Positions 8,716 through 16,413 of a stretch of DNA of 35,922 nucleotides are shown here, in pieces. Made by a program: the position numbers and the translations under genes. Source of the stretch: Methylococcales bacterium (GTDB lineage Bacteria; Pseudomonadota; Gammaproteobacteria; Methylococcales; Methylomonadaceae). Below the pieces are notes generated by a model that was not told the DNA's origin, searched no databases, and saw nothing but the letters and a program-made list of their open reading frames with translations. Location: the NCBI GenBank assembly GCA_030654015.1, contig JAURYI010000112.1:1-35922 (forward strand), given 5' to 3'. Numbering within the stretch: the first letter of the stretch is position 1; each line of letters begins with the position of its first letter.

Positions 8716-9333
8716 ATGGTGTTAAAAAATGTAAAGCTGGTTGCTATTTTTATAGGCTTGTTATTGGGCGTGAGCAATGTATTTGCCGCTGATGCTGGTA
8801 CAGCAACCGCAAAGCACGTCGTGGACAAATTTCAATCAGAATTGATAGTTGTCATGAAAAACGGTAAGCAATTGGGCTATGTGGGACGCTATGACAAACT
8901 GCGTGATTCCGTTACTAACAGCCATGACTTAAACAAAATTGCGCGTATTGTTGTGGGTAAAGAGTGGGAAAAATTATCCGAAGAGCAGCAAAAAAAGCTG
9001 GTTGATGTCTTCAGTCGTTTGAGTATTGCATCTTATGCCCATAACTTTAAAGAATATGGCGGCGAAGCATTTACCATTGATTCCGAAGAAGAAACAACCC
9101 GAGGCGGCGTTGTAGTCTACGCTCACTTGAGTATTCCTAATGACAAAGATGTCAAGTTTGAGTATCATCTAAAAGAGAACGACAAAAGCTGGCGAATCAT
9201 CAATATCGTTGCTAATGGTGTGAGTGATTTGGCATTAAAGAGATCAGAATATACCAGTATTTTACAACGCGAAGGCTTTGATACCCTCATTGCAAAAATC
9301 AACGAAAAAATTGATAACTATTCAAAACTGTAA
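8716..9333 (+). CDS. hpnM: HpnM, MlaC-like periplasmic lipid-binding protein
   Basis: A 205-residue exported protein of the MlaC/Ttg2D (toluene tolerance) family; the hopanoid-linked branch is called HpnM. An N-terminal hydrophobic signal (KLVAIFIGLLLGVSNVFA, then ADAG) is followed by the family pattern: a DKLRDSV-type motif, IARIVVGKEWEKLSEEQQKKLVDVF, and the C-terminal WRIINIVANGVSDLALKRSEY, which matches the MlaC W-x-I-x-D-I-x-x-x-G-V-S-L block. It should carry a lipid across the periplasm. The ATG at 8716 is preferred over the in-frame TTG codons just upstream because it sits about 10 nt after TGAGG. mlaA follows by 82 nt, so the two likely act as a pair. Confidence 0.85.
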   Translation: MVLKNVKLVAIFIGLLLGVSNVFAADAGTATAKHVVDKFQSELIVVMKNGKQLGYVGRYDKLRDSVTNSHDLNKIARIVVGKEWEKLSEEQQKKLVDVFSRLSIASYAHNFKEYGGEAFTIDSEEETTRGGVVVYAHLSIPNDKDVKFEYHLKENDKSWRIINIVANGVSDLALKRSEYTSILQREGFDTLIAKINEKIDNYSKL

Positions 9334-9415
9334 GTTCGATTTTTGCGGCTATCAATTAAAATACAGGTAATAAACTGAATAATTATAAAAAGGTAAGAGA
9401 ATAACTATAGGTTTT

Positions 9416-10384
9416 ATGGTAATGAATAGACTACATAGCGGTAACGGAAAAAGACTAAAAACTTCTTTGGTGATACTCATCGGTGCATTATCGCTGGGCG
9501 GTTGTGCAACAACAGGCGAGCCACAAACGACAGCGAGTAAAGTCGATCCTAATGAAAGTATTAACAGGGATATATTTGCTTTTAATGATGTCGTTGATGA
9601 CTATGTGGCTAAACCTATTTCCGATAGCTATAAATGGGTAACACCGCAATTTGTACAAACAGGTATTTTTAACTTTTTCAATAACCTGAAAAATGTCAAC
9701 GTCGTTATTAACGATGTATTGCAAGGCAAGTTTCAACAAAGTGCTGAGGATAGCGGTCGTTTTTTAGTGAACAGCACTATCGGTTTAGGCGGTCTGGTTG
9801 ATGTTGCTAAAGACGTTGGTTTGAAGCAAAATGATGAAGATTTTGATCAAACTCTGGCTGTCTGGGGTGTACCACAAGGCTCTTATATCGTATTGCCGCT
9901 GTTAGGCCCAACCACAGTACGCGGTATTCCAGGCGCGATACTTGATACCGCCGCAAATCCTGCAAGCTATATTGGTATGCCTATCCAACTGGTGCAGATG
10001 CTGAATGCACGCGCTAATGCACAAGGTTCATTAGATGTCGTAAAAGAAGGCGCGTTAGACCCTTATGTATTTATTCGTGAAGGTTATTTACAAACTCGTG
10101 AACATTTAGCAACTGACGGCAAAAGTCAGGCTACTAATGATGTTGATAACGACTTTGCTGATGATGCGGCAAGTCCAAAATCAGCCACTGATAAAAAAGC
10201 CGCCACAAGCACCTCATCAACTGACAAAGCAAATTACGCGCTGCGTTTAACTGCCGCTGAGCAATCATCCAATTCGTTTGGGGGTGTTACGCAGTCATTT
10301 GACAATACTGCTAAATCATTTGAGAATGCCAGTAGCAAAATAGATCAGCTAGAAAAACAAAAACACTCAAGAAAAGCAAAATAA
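9416..10384 (+). CDS. mlaA: MlaA/VacJ family outer-membrane lipoprotein
   Basis: A 322-residue lipoprotein precursor. The signal ends in a lipobox, LSLGGC, with the acylated Cys at about residue 30. The core carries MlaA landmarks: DPNESINRDIFAFNDVVDDY, FFNNLKNVNVVINDVLQGKF, GRFLVNSTIGLGGLVDVAKD, FDQTLAVWGVPQGSYIVLPLLGP and TVRGIPG. MlaA removes phospholipid from the outer leaflet and passes it to a periplasmic carrier, here presumably the neighbouring MlaC-like HpnM. The last 80 residues are a low-complexity tail rich in Ser, Ala, Asp and Lys, longer than in E. coli MlaA. There is no mlaFED here, so the pump would be encoded elsewhere. Confidence 0.9.
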   Translation: MVMNRLHSGNGKRLKTSLVILIGALSLGGCATTGEPQTTASKVDPNESINRDIFAFNDVVDDYVAKPISDSYKWVTPQFVQTGIFNFFNNLKNVNVVINDVLQGKFQQSAEDSGRFLVNSTIGLGGLVDVAKDVGLKQNDEDFDQTLAVWGVPQGSYIVLPLLGPTTVRGIPGAILDTAANPASYIGMPIQLVQMLNARANAQGSLDVVKEGALDPYVFIREGYLQTREHLATDGKSQATNDVDNDFADDAASPKSATDKKAATSTSSTDKANYALRLTAAEQSSNSFGGVTQSFDNTAKSFENASSKIDQLEKQKHSRKAK

Positions 10385-10392
10385 TTCTACTG

Positions 10393-10421
10393 GAGTAGAG
10401 ACGCATATTGCGTCTCTACTC
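10393..10421. terminator. Palindromic stem-loop between convergent mlaA and apt
   Basis: A 13-bp perfect stem (GAGTAGAGACGCA / TGCGTCTCTACTC) with a 3-nt loop fills the 38-nt gap between two converging genes. A bidirectional terminator is the simplest reading, but no T-run follows on either strand, so a short interspersed repeat is also possible. Confidence 0.55.
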
Positions 10422-10422
10422 A

Positions 10423-10938
10423 TCAGAAATGCAGTAAAGAATGTACTTCGTAACCGCTAAGTTTTTCCCGCCCGTTCAAAAAATCCAGTTCCACCACAAA
10501 CGCACACGCCTCCACAGTAGCTCCCAGTTTTTCAACCAACTCACAACTGGCTTTTGCCGTGCCGCCTGTTGCTAACAAATCATCAATCAATAACACGCGA
10601 TCATTGCTGTCAAGGGCATCAATATGCGCTTCAAGCATCGCTGAACCATACTCCAAATCATAAGACACGCTTTGCACATCGTAAGGCAGTTTTCCGGGTT
10701 TACGCAGTGGCACAAAAGGCAAACCCAATTCCCACGCCACTAACGCACCGAAAATAAACCCGCGTGCTTCCATACCCGCAACAGCAGTAATATCTCGTCC
10801 CAAAAAAGGCTGTAATAAGGAATGCACCGCCAGTCTTAGCGTGGCAGGGTCTTTTACCAACGGGGTAATATCTTTAAAAATAATACCCTGTTTGGGAAAA
10901 TCAGGAATATCGCGGATTTTATTTCGTAATCTGTCCAT
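10423..10938 (-). CDS. apt: Adenine phosphoribosyltransferase
   Basis: A 171-residue cytosolic enzyme making AMP from adenine and PRPP. The PRPP-binding loop is clear (VLLIDDLLATGGTAKA), as are the N-terminal IRDIPDFPKQGIIFKDITPL, the VAGMEARGFIFG segment and PFVPLRKPGKLP. The length is standard for Apt. It may also salvage adenine released by HpnG when adenosylhopane is processed, which is inference from proximity. It is on the same strand as dxs but separated by a 33-nt palindrome, so co-transcription is uncertain. Confidence 0.96.
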   Translation of the reverse strand: MDRLRNKIRDIPDFPKQGIIFKDITPLVKDPATLRLAVHSLLQPFLGRDITAVAGMEARGFIFGALVAWELGLPFVPLRKPGKLPYDVQSVSYDLEYGSAMLEAHIDALDSNDRVLLIDDLLATGGTAKASCELVEKLGATVEACAFVVELDFLNGREKLSGYEVHSLLHF

Positions 10939-10961
10939 TATTTATCCAGTTAGTTTGATTG

Positions 10962-10994
10962 AAACCTGCTAGGTTTTTAAAACCTAGCAGGTTT
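10962..10994. repeat. 33-nt palindromic repeat, copy 1
   Basis: A perfect inverted repeat of 16+1+16 nt. The left arm is AAACCTGCTAGGTTTT and the right arm is its exact complement. It lies between dxs and apt (both minus strand). A close relative occurs at 29881-29913, which marks it as a dispersed repeat family; it could also act as a terminator after dxs. Confidence 0.8.
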
Positions 10995-11005
10995 AGAGCG
11001 AATAA

Positions 11006-12868
11006 TTACGCACAAAACGCCTCAATTTTTGTCAGAATACTGGCTGCATCCAATCCGCAGAACGCCAGTAATTCCTCGCGCGTGCCTTGTTCGATAAAAC
11101 TGTCAGGCAGTGCGATATTCAACACGGGCATTAAGATACGTTGTGCTTGCAGGAAGTCATTAACTGCACTGCCCGCGCCGCCTGCGAGTGCATTTTCTTC
11201 GACAGTGACGAATACATCATGGCTTTTCGCCAATTCTAAAATCAACGCTTCATCAATCGGTTTCACAAAGCGCATATTGACCACGGTGGCATTCAGTTGT
11301 TTACCTGCATTCAGTGCAGGGGTCACCATGCTACCCCATGCCAGTATGGCAATGCGACTGCCTTGATGTTTAACTTCGGCTTTGCCTATCGGTAATTCAG
11401 TCATGGTTGTTTCCACGGCAACGCCCGGGCCTTTGCCGCGTGGGTAACGCACGGACGCAGGGCCGTTGTGTAAAAAGCCTGTATACAGCATTTGCCGACA
11501 TTCGTTTTCATCGGCAGGTGCCATGACCAGCATATTGGGAATACAGCGCATATAGCTGTAATCAAAACTGCCTGCGTGCGTCGGGCCGTCAGGGCCGACC
11601 AAGCCAGCGCGGTCTAGGGCAAACAGTACATCCAGATTCTGCAAGGCAACATCGTGAATCATCTGATCATACCCGCGTTGCAGGAAGGTCGAATAAATCG
11701 CCACTACAGGTTTTGCTCCCTGACAGGCTTGTCCTGCGGCAAGTGTTACCGCGTGCTGTTCGGCAATCGCGACATCAAAATAACGGTTCGGATAACATTC
11801 GGAAAACTTCACCAAGCCTGAACCTTCACGCATGGCAGGGGTAATGCCCAGCAAACGGTCATCTTGCGCCGCCATATCACACAGCCATTGCCCGAACACT
11901 TCGGTATAGGTGGGGTGCGGGGAGGGTGCGGATTTGGGCAGACAATCTTTGGAGGGATCAAACGCAGGTACGCCGTGATACGCCAACGGGTCTTTTTCTG
12001 CGGGGGCGTAGCCTTTGCCTTTTTTGGTGACGATGTGCAGAAAACGCGGCCCTGAAATGTCTTTCAGGTTTTCCAGTGTGGACACCAGCATTTCCATGTC
12101 ATGCCCGTCAATCGGGCCGATGTAGTTGAATCCCAGTTCTTCAAATAGTGTTCCTGGTACTATCATGCCTTTAACGTGTTCTTCAGTGCGACGGGCAATT
12201 TCCCAGACACTGGGCATTTTACTCAGGGCTTTTTTACTTTCTTCGCGGATGGAGGAATAAAACTTACTCGACAGGATTTTCGTTAAATAATTGCTCATTG
12301 CGCCGACGGGCGGGGAAATCGACATATCGTTGTCGTTGAGAATCACCAGCAGATTGGCATCAATCGCCCCTGCATGATTCATGGCTTCAAACGCCATACC
12401 GCCGGTGATACTGCCGTCACCGATAATGGCGACCATTTGCTTGTCTTCGCCTTTCAGCGACGAGGCAATCGCCATACCTAACGCGGCACTGATAGAAGTG
12501 CTGGAATGCCCAACACCAAACGCATCGTATTCACTTTCCGCACGACTCGGAAACGCCGACACGCCGTCGCGGGTGCGAATGGTGGTCATGCGGTCTTTAC
12601 GCCCTGTCAGAATTTTATGCGGATAGGCTTGATGACCCACATCCCACACCAACTGATCCGAGGGGGTATCAAACACATAATGCAGCGCGACGGTCAGTTC
12701 TACCGTGCCTAGTCCTGCCGAAAAATGCCCGCCCGACACACTCACAGATTGGGTTAAAAACTCGCGCAATTCTTTTGCCAACGGCTTGAGCTGGTCTTTA
12801 CGCAGTTTGCGGACATCGGCGGGCGTGTGGATGGTGTCCAAAAGGGGATAACTACCTGATTTATTCAT
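11006..12868 (-). CDS. dxs: 1-deoxy-D-xylulose-5-phosphate synthase
   Basis: A 620-residue thiamine-diphosphate enzyme that joins pyruvate and glyceraldehyde-3-phosphate in the first step of the MEP isoprenoid pathway. The family blocks are in order: [17 protein letters not shown], the TPP-binding [18 protein letters not shown] with the following [17 protein letters not shown], then [18 protein letters not shown] and [17 protein letters not shown] in the transketolase-like half, and a C-terminal transketolase domain. The length is normal. It is third in xseB-ispA-dxs, a widespread proteobacterial arrangement, and feeds FPP and then squalene to the hopanoid genes next door. Confidence 0.98.
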   Translation of the reverse strand: MNKSGSYPLLDTIHTPADVRKLRKDQLKPLAKELREFLTQSVSVSGGHFSAGLGTVELTVALHYVFDTPSDQLVWDVGHQAYPHKILTGRKDRMTTIRTRDGVSAFPSRAESEYDAFGVGHSSTSISAALGMAIASSLKGEDKQMVAIIGDGSITGGMAFEAMNHAGAIDANLLVILNDNDMSISPPVGAMSNYLTKILSSKFYSSIREESKKALSKMPSVWEIARRTEEHVKGMIVPGTLFEELGFNYIGPIDGHDMEMLVSTLENLKDISGPRFLHIVTKKGKGYAPAEKDPLAYHGVPAFDPSKDCLPKSAPSPHPTYTEVFGQWLCDMAAQDDRLLGITPAMREGSGLVKFSECYPNRYFDVAIAEQHAVTLAAGQACQGAKPVVAIYSTFLQRGYDQMIHDVALQNLDVLFALDRAGLVGPDGPTHAGSFDYSYMRCIPNMLVMAPADENECRQMLYTGFLHNGPASVRYPRGKGPGVAVETTMTELPIGKAEVKHQGSRIAILAWGSMVTPALNAGKQLNATVVNMRFVKPIDEALILELAKSHDVFVTVEENALAGGAGSAVNDFLQAQRILMPVLNIALPDSFIEQGTREELLAFCGLDAASILTKIEAFCA

Positions 12869-12941
12869 TTAAAAAGCGATTCCTTGAGTCGGCACAATGC
12901 GTTAATTATCCAGAATAATTCCAGACTAATCAAGTTGGTTA

Positions 12942-13838
12942 TTAGTGGTCACGTTGAATAATATACAACGACAAATCGCGTAATAAATCCGCTTCTGCAC
13001 CAAAAACACTCAAACTTTCCAGCGCGTTCTCATGCAATTCCTGCGCTTTTTGTTTCGCACCCGCTAAACCCAACAGCGCGGGGTAGGTCGGCTTATCGTT
13101 ATCTTTATCTTTGCCTTGGGTTTTGCCCAACGTTGCGGTATCGCTTTCTTCATCGAGAATGTCATCTTTAACCTGAAACGACAAACCGATACATTTCGCA
13201 TAATGATCCAATTTACTGGCAATTGCGGGGTCTAAATCGGGTTTTGCCAACGTCGCCATCATCACACTGGCACGAATCAACGCACCTGTTTTATGAATAT
13301 GCATATTTTCCAATTCAGGCAAACTCAGTTTTGTGCCGACCGATTCCAAATCAATCGCCTGACCGCCGACCATACCTTGTGAGCCGCTGGCTTTAGCCAA
13401 GGTGGTAATCATTTTTAACCGCGCTTCGGGCGAAGCATTGATACTGGCATCATGCGCCAACACTTCAAACGCCAAGGCTTGCAACGCATCACCTGTCAAA
13501 ATTGCCGTCGCCTCATCAAACTGTTTATGGCAGGTCGCTTTACCGCGTCGTAAATCATCATCATCCATCGCAGGTAAATCATCATGAATCAACGAATACA
13601 CATGAATAAACTCAACCGCACACGCCACGCCATCCAAGGCTTCGGGTGCAATACCCAACACATTACCCGTGCAGTAAGTCAGCATCGGACGCATTCGTTT
13701 ACCGCCATCCAAGGTACTGTAACGCATCGCTTGATGCAGTTTTCTGGGCAAAATATGCGCAGGCGGCAAACGGTCTTCTAAGGCTTGCTCAACGCGGGAT
13801 TGACAAATTGTCAGGTATTCTTTTAACGCATTACTCAT
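12942..13838 (-). CDS. ispA: Farnesyl diphosphate synthase
   Basis: A 298-residue short-chain polyprenyl synthase making geranyl and then farnesyl diphosphate, the direct substrate of the squalene synthase in this window. The first Asp-rich motif is HDDLPAMDDDDLRRGK and the second is VKDDILDEESDTATLGK; GGKRMRP is the usual diphosphate-binding region. Its start overlaps the end of xseB by 8 nt, indicating coupled translation. A 73-nt gap without obvious signals separates it from dxs. Confidence 0.97.
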   Translation of the reverse strand: MSNALKEYLTICQSRVEQALEDRLPPAHILPRKLHQAMRYSTLDGGKRMRPMLTYCTGNVLGIAPEALDGVACAVEFIHVYSLIHDDLPAMDDDDLRRGKATCHKQFDEATAILTGDALQALAFEVLAHDASINASPEARLKMITTLAKASGSQGMVGGQAIDLESVGTKLSLPELENMHIHKTGALIRASVMMATLAKPDLDPAIASKLDHYAKCIGLSFQVKDDILDEESDTATLGKTQGKDKDNDKPTYPALLGLAGAKQKAQELHENALESLSVFGAEADLLRDLSLYIIQRDH

Positions 13839-14064
13839 CGGTAAATGACTCCAAGGATAGGTTGCCGTTTTTTTCTAATAGAATTTGAACTTTCTGCTCT
13901 GCATCTTGCAGAGCTTTTTGACAAGTGCGCGTCAGACTAACGCCACGTTCAAATGACTTTAATGATTCTTCCAGTGAAATGTCGCCTTGTTCCAACTGAC
14001 TCACCAATTGCTCAAGCTCAGCCAGTGAATCTTCAAATAAAGTCGTCGTTTTCTTTCTCGGCAT
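13831..14064 (-). CDS. xseB: Exodeoxyribonuclease VII small subunit
   Basis: A 77-residue protein of the usual XseB size, with the characteristic FEDSLAELEQLVSQLEQGD, SLEESLKSFERGVSLTRTC and ALQDAEQKVQIL segments that form the helical hairpin. It pairs with XseA (not in the window) to degrade single-stranded DNA. First gene of the xseB-ispA-dxs unit, transcribed away from the RiPP cluster. The upstream 220 nt is shared with the divergent precursor gene. Confidence 0.95.
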   Translation of the reverse strand: MPRKKTTTLFEDSLAELEQLVSQLEQGDISLEESLKSFERGVSLTRTCQKALQDAEQKVQILLEKNGNLSLESFTDE

Positions 14065-14105
14065 GGTGAATAAAATTTGTAGGTGCTGACACTTTAAAAC
14101 CGCTC

Positions 14106-14111
14106 ATTATA
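14106..14111 (-). promoter_or_regulatory. Candidate -10 box for xseB-ispA-dxs
   Basis: A perfect TATAAT on the minus strand 42-47 nt upstream of xseB. No good -35 hexamer is visible at the right distance, so support is limited. Confidence 0.35.
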
Positions 14112-14143
14112 TATGAAATCGGGGCTGAATGGCTGTTGGCGTG

Positions 14144-14171
14144 TGGCAAAAAAGCCCGTATTCAATATGAT
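14144..14171 (+). promoter_or_regulatory. Candidate promoter of the RiPP precursor gene
   Basis: TGGCAA (14144-14149), a 16-nt spacer and TATGAT (14166-14171) precede the precursor gene by about 110 nt. This leaves a leader of about 105 nt with no recognised riboswitch. Assigned by hexamer similarity only. Confidence 0.35.
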
Positions 14172-14284
14172 AAATAAAAAAATTCAACAATGGTGTAACA
14201 AACTTACTGTTTCTCCGACTGATAACTCAGGAAGGCAATCATGCTTTCTTAATTATCCTTACAACACACGACGAGACTTAAACC

Positions 14285-14614
14285 ATGAACAAAAAAACTT
14301 TAGCATTAACATTAGGCGGCGCGATGGTAACTGTATTGGCTGCTAGCCCAATGGTTCACGCACAAGAGAATCCGTTTGGACTGCAAAAAATCAGCGGTGC
14401 AGAAGTGGTTGCTGCTGCCGATGAAAAAATGGCAGAAGGCGCGTGCAGTGCCAGCAAGCTGAAAGAAGGTAAATGTGGTGAAGGTAAATGCGGCGCGAAT
14501 AAAAATAAAATGAAAGAAGGCGGCTGTAGCGGTACTGCAACACCCGAAGAAAAAATGAAAGAAGGCGGATGCAGTGGCAAAATGAAAGAAGGCGGTTGTA
14601 GCGGCAAAATGTAA
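14285..14614 (+). CDS. Bufferin/HvfA-like RiPP precursor with six EGxC(G/S) motifs
   Basis: A 109-residue small secreted protein. A signal peptide (NKKTLALTLGGAMVTVLAA, ending VHA before QEN) predicts export. The mature part has exactly six cysteines, residues 54, 64, 69, 81, 96 and 105, and every one sits in an EGxC(G/S) motif: EGACS, EGKCG twice in tandem, then EGGCS three times. Tandem EGKCG is a mark of HvfA-type precursors, whose cysteines are converted to sulfur heterocycles by an MNIO (DUF692) enzyme with a DUF2063 partner; both are encoded directly downstream. The peptide is therefore probably a metal-binding (copper or other thiophile) RiPP. The KMKEGGCSG unit is repeated three times and has expanded in tandem. 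Ribosome site is weak. Confidence 0.85.
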   Translation: MNKKTLALTLGGAMVTVLAASPMVHAQENPFGLQKISGAEVVAAADEKMAEGACSASKLKEGKCGEGKCGANKNKMKEGGCSGTATPEEKMKEGGCSGKMKEGGCSGKM

Positions 14615-14622
14615 TTCCCGTT

Positions 14623-14656
14623 AAAGCCGTTTGATACGTTTATCGGCGGCTTTTTT
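14623..14656 (+). terminator. Rho-independent terminator or attenuator after the RiPP precursor
   Basis: AAAGCCG (14623-14629) pairs with CGGCTTT just before a run of six T (14651-14656), with a further GATA/TATC pairing in the loop. It lies 9 nt after the precursor stop and before the rest of the operon. It would give more precursor than enzyme transcript, as is common for RiPP clusters. Confidence 0.65.
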
Positions 14657-14681
14657 ACTACCACGAATTAAGGAGATTTTT

Positions 14682-14816
14682 ATGTCTGTTATGTGCAAAA
14701 TGAAAGACAGTTGTAGTGCCAAAAAAGGCTTATGTATTCATGAAAAAATGATGCTGGGCATAATGATGGTAGGTGTGTTAGCTGCCATTGCTCATTGGGT
14801 TTTAAAATTATTTTAG
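14682..14816 (+). CDS. 44-residue Cys-rich single-pass membrane peptide, function unknown
   Basis: A short gene with a very strong ribosome site (AAGGAG, 6-7 nt before ATG) between the RiPP precursor and its MNIO enzyme. The N-terminal half is hydrophilic with four cysteines (MCKMKDSCSAKKGLCIHEK, Cys 5, 11 and 18, and only three if counted strictly within this stretch), basic residues and one His. The C-terminal half is one hydrophobic helix (MMLGIMMVGVLAAIAHWVL). Strict count: Cys5, Cys11 and Cys18. I do not recognise a named family. Basic Cys-rich head plus membrane anchor could mean a metal-handling helper, a membrane-tethered second substrate, or a docking subunit for MNIO/DUF2063. The strong ribosome site and tight spacing (8 nt to the next gene) argue that it is a real gene. 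Confidence 0.75.
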   Translation: MSVMCKMKDSCSAKKGLCIHEKMMLGIMMVGVLAAIAHWVLKLF

Positions 14817-14824
14817 ACATAGTT

Positions 14825-15658
14825 ATGAAAACGTTTGCTATTAACGGCGCGGGTTTAGGGCTACGGCGGGAGCTGTTACCCTCGCTAGAATCGGGTGTTC
14901 CTGAGGTGATTAACTTTTTTGAAGTATCGCCCGAAAACTGGATAGATATTGGTGGGCGATTGGGCAAACAATTCCGCGCTTACACGGAACGTCATACCTT
15001 TATTGCTCATGGGCTTTCCTTGTCTATCGGCGGGCCTGCACCGTTGGATATTGCTTTTTTACAACGCATGAAGGCTTTTCTGGATGAGCATAATTTCGCA
15101 CTCTACACGGAACACTTAAGTTTTTGCAGTGATGAGGGGCATCTTTATGACTTATATCCGATTCCTTTTACCGAGGAAGCGGTGCGTTATGTGGCGGATA
15201 GAATGCGTATTGCTCAAGAGATTCTGGAACGTCCAATTGCCTTAGAAAACGCCTCTTACTATGTCACGCCACCGTTAGCTGATATGGACGAATTGACGTT
15301 TATCAATGCAGTATTAACCGAAGCTGATTGTCCTTTTCATCTGGATGTGAACAACATTTACGTTAATAGCCTGAATCATGGCTACGATGCGGCGGCTTTT
15401 TTAACAGGCTTGCGGGGTGAACGGGTGGTTTATGGTCATGTCGCGGGGCATGACTTGGATAAATCAGGCGTGATTATTGATACGCACGGGCAAGCAACGT
15501 GTGATCCTGTGTGGCAGTTATTAGAGCTGGCTTATCAAACTTTTGGCGTGTTCCCTACCTTAGTAGAACGGGATTTTAATATGCCGCCTTTTGCTGAATT
15601 ATTAATGGAAGTTGAACATATTGCTGAGTTACAACAGCGTTATGGAGCAAAATCATGA
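14825..15658 (+). CDS. bufB: MNIO (DUF692) multinuclear iron-dependent RiPP-modifying oxidase
   Basis: A 277-residue TIM-barrel protein of the MbnB/HvfB/BufB family, which uses two or three irons and oxygen to modify peptide cysteines. Family motifs are all present: FEVSPENW (32-39), HGLSLSIGG (62-70), YTEHLSF (94-100), ENASYY (141-146), HLDVNNIYVNS (172-182), GHVAGHD (204-210), DTHG (219-222) and ERDFN (248-252). These supply the expected His, Asp and Glu metal ligands. The frame is open 30 nt upstream, but the conserved INGAGLGLRRE start follows the ATG at 14825, so I use that. The natural substrate is the Cys-motif precursor upstream; the partner protein follows with a 4-nt overlap. Confidence 0.92.
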   Translation: MKTFAINGAGLGLRRELLPSLESGVPEVINFFEVSPENWIDIGGRLGKQFRAYTERHTFIAHGLSLSIGGPAPLDIAFLQRMKAFLDEHNFALYTEHLSFCSDEGHLYDLYPIPFTEEAVRYVADRMRIAQEILERPIALENASYYVTPPLADMDELTFINAVLTEADCPFHLDVNNIYVNSLNHGYDAAAFLTGLRGERVVYGHVAGHDLDKSGVIIDTHGQATCDPVWQLLELAYQTFGVFPTLVERDFNMPPFAELLMEVEHIAELQQRYGAKS

Positions 15659-16413
15659 TGGCTTTTCAAGCGGTACAACGGCAGTTTTTAGCGTTTATGC
15701 GTAACCCCGTGCAGGCTGTACCTGTGGGTTTTGCGCCGCAAGGCGTGGCAATCTATGTGGATTTACTCTATAACAAATTCAACGAAAGTTTAGAGTTATG
15801 CTTTCCTGTTACTCAACAATTGTTAGGTGTAACAGCATGGCAACTTTTAGTTAAAGCCTTTATTGCCCAGCATAGCTGCTTGTCACCGTATTATCGGCAA
15901 ATCCCCGATGAGTTTATTGCGTATTTGCAAGCTGAGCCGTTAAATGATGATGCGCCATTGTATTTACTGGAATTGGCACATTTTGAATGGATAGAACTGG
16001 CATTAGCCATTGCCGACACTGAACCTGTGACGGCGTTTGATAGTGTGGTCAATGATTGGCTAAACTGTCGCCCTGTGTTCGCACCTGTGTTGCAATTATT
16101 GCATTATGCCTATCCTGTGCAGCGCATTAATCAAGCCTACCAACCGACCACGCCTCCCGAACAAACCACGGCTATTTTAGGCTTTCGAGACCGTGATGAT
16201 GTAGTGCAGTTTATTGAATTAAACCCTCCTACCGCCCGTTTAGTGGACATTTTACAGACGGGTGACTACACCGTTCAAACAGCTATACAACAAATCGCCA
16301 GTGAGTTACAACACCCTGAACCGTCCGTGCTGTTTAGTTTTGGCGTTGCAACGGTGACAGATTTAATGCAGCAGGGAGCTATTCTTGGTGCGGTACACGA
16401 GGACTCAACATGA
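15655..16413 (+). CDS. bufC: DUF2063 RiPP recognition partner of the MNIO enzyme
   Basis: A 252-residue HvfC/BufC-like protein, the usual partner that recognises the precursor and positions it for the MNIO enzyme. The N-terminal DUF2063 region is clear: QRQFLAFMRNP, GVAIYVDLLYNKFNESLELCFPVTQQLLG, the LVKAFIAQHSCLSPYYRQIPDEFIAYLQ block, and LLELAHFEWIELALAIAD. The C-terminal half (about 125-252) is more variable. Its ATG overlaps the bufB stop by 4 nt and its own stop overlaps the next gene by 4 nt, so the enzyme pair and the permease are coupled. A second ATG directly follows the first, so the start could be 3 nt later. Confidence 0.88.
   Translation: MMAFQAVQRQFLAFMRNPVQAVPVGFAPQGVAIYVDLLYNKFNESLELCFPVTQQLLGVTAWQLLVKAFIAQHSCLSPYYRQIPDEFIAYLQAEPLNDDAPLYLLELAHFEWIELALAIADTEPVTAFDSVVNDWLNCRPVFAPVLQLLHYAYPVQRINQAYQPTTPPEQTTAILGFRDRDDVVQFIELNPPTARLVDILQTGDYTVQTAIQQIASELQHPEPSVLFSFGVATVTDLMQQGAILGAVHEDST

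Noticed and set aside
10393-10421. A regulatory RNA at the mlaA-apt stem-loop
   Set aside because: Only a short simple hairpin in a 38-nt convergent gap; a terminator or repeat explains it.
14503-14611. Repeats in the precursor gene as a CRISPR or VNTR element
   Set aside because: The repeated DNA is the in-frame coding of KMKEGGCSG units with synonymous variation, so selection acts on the peptide; there are no spacers.
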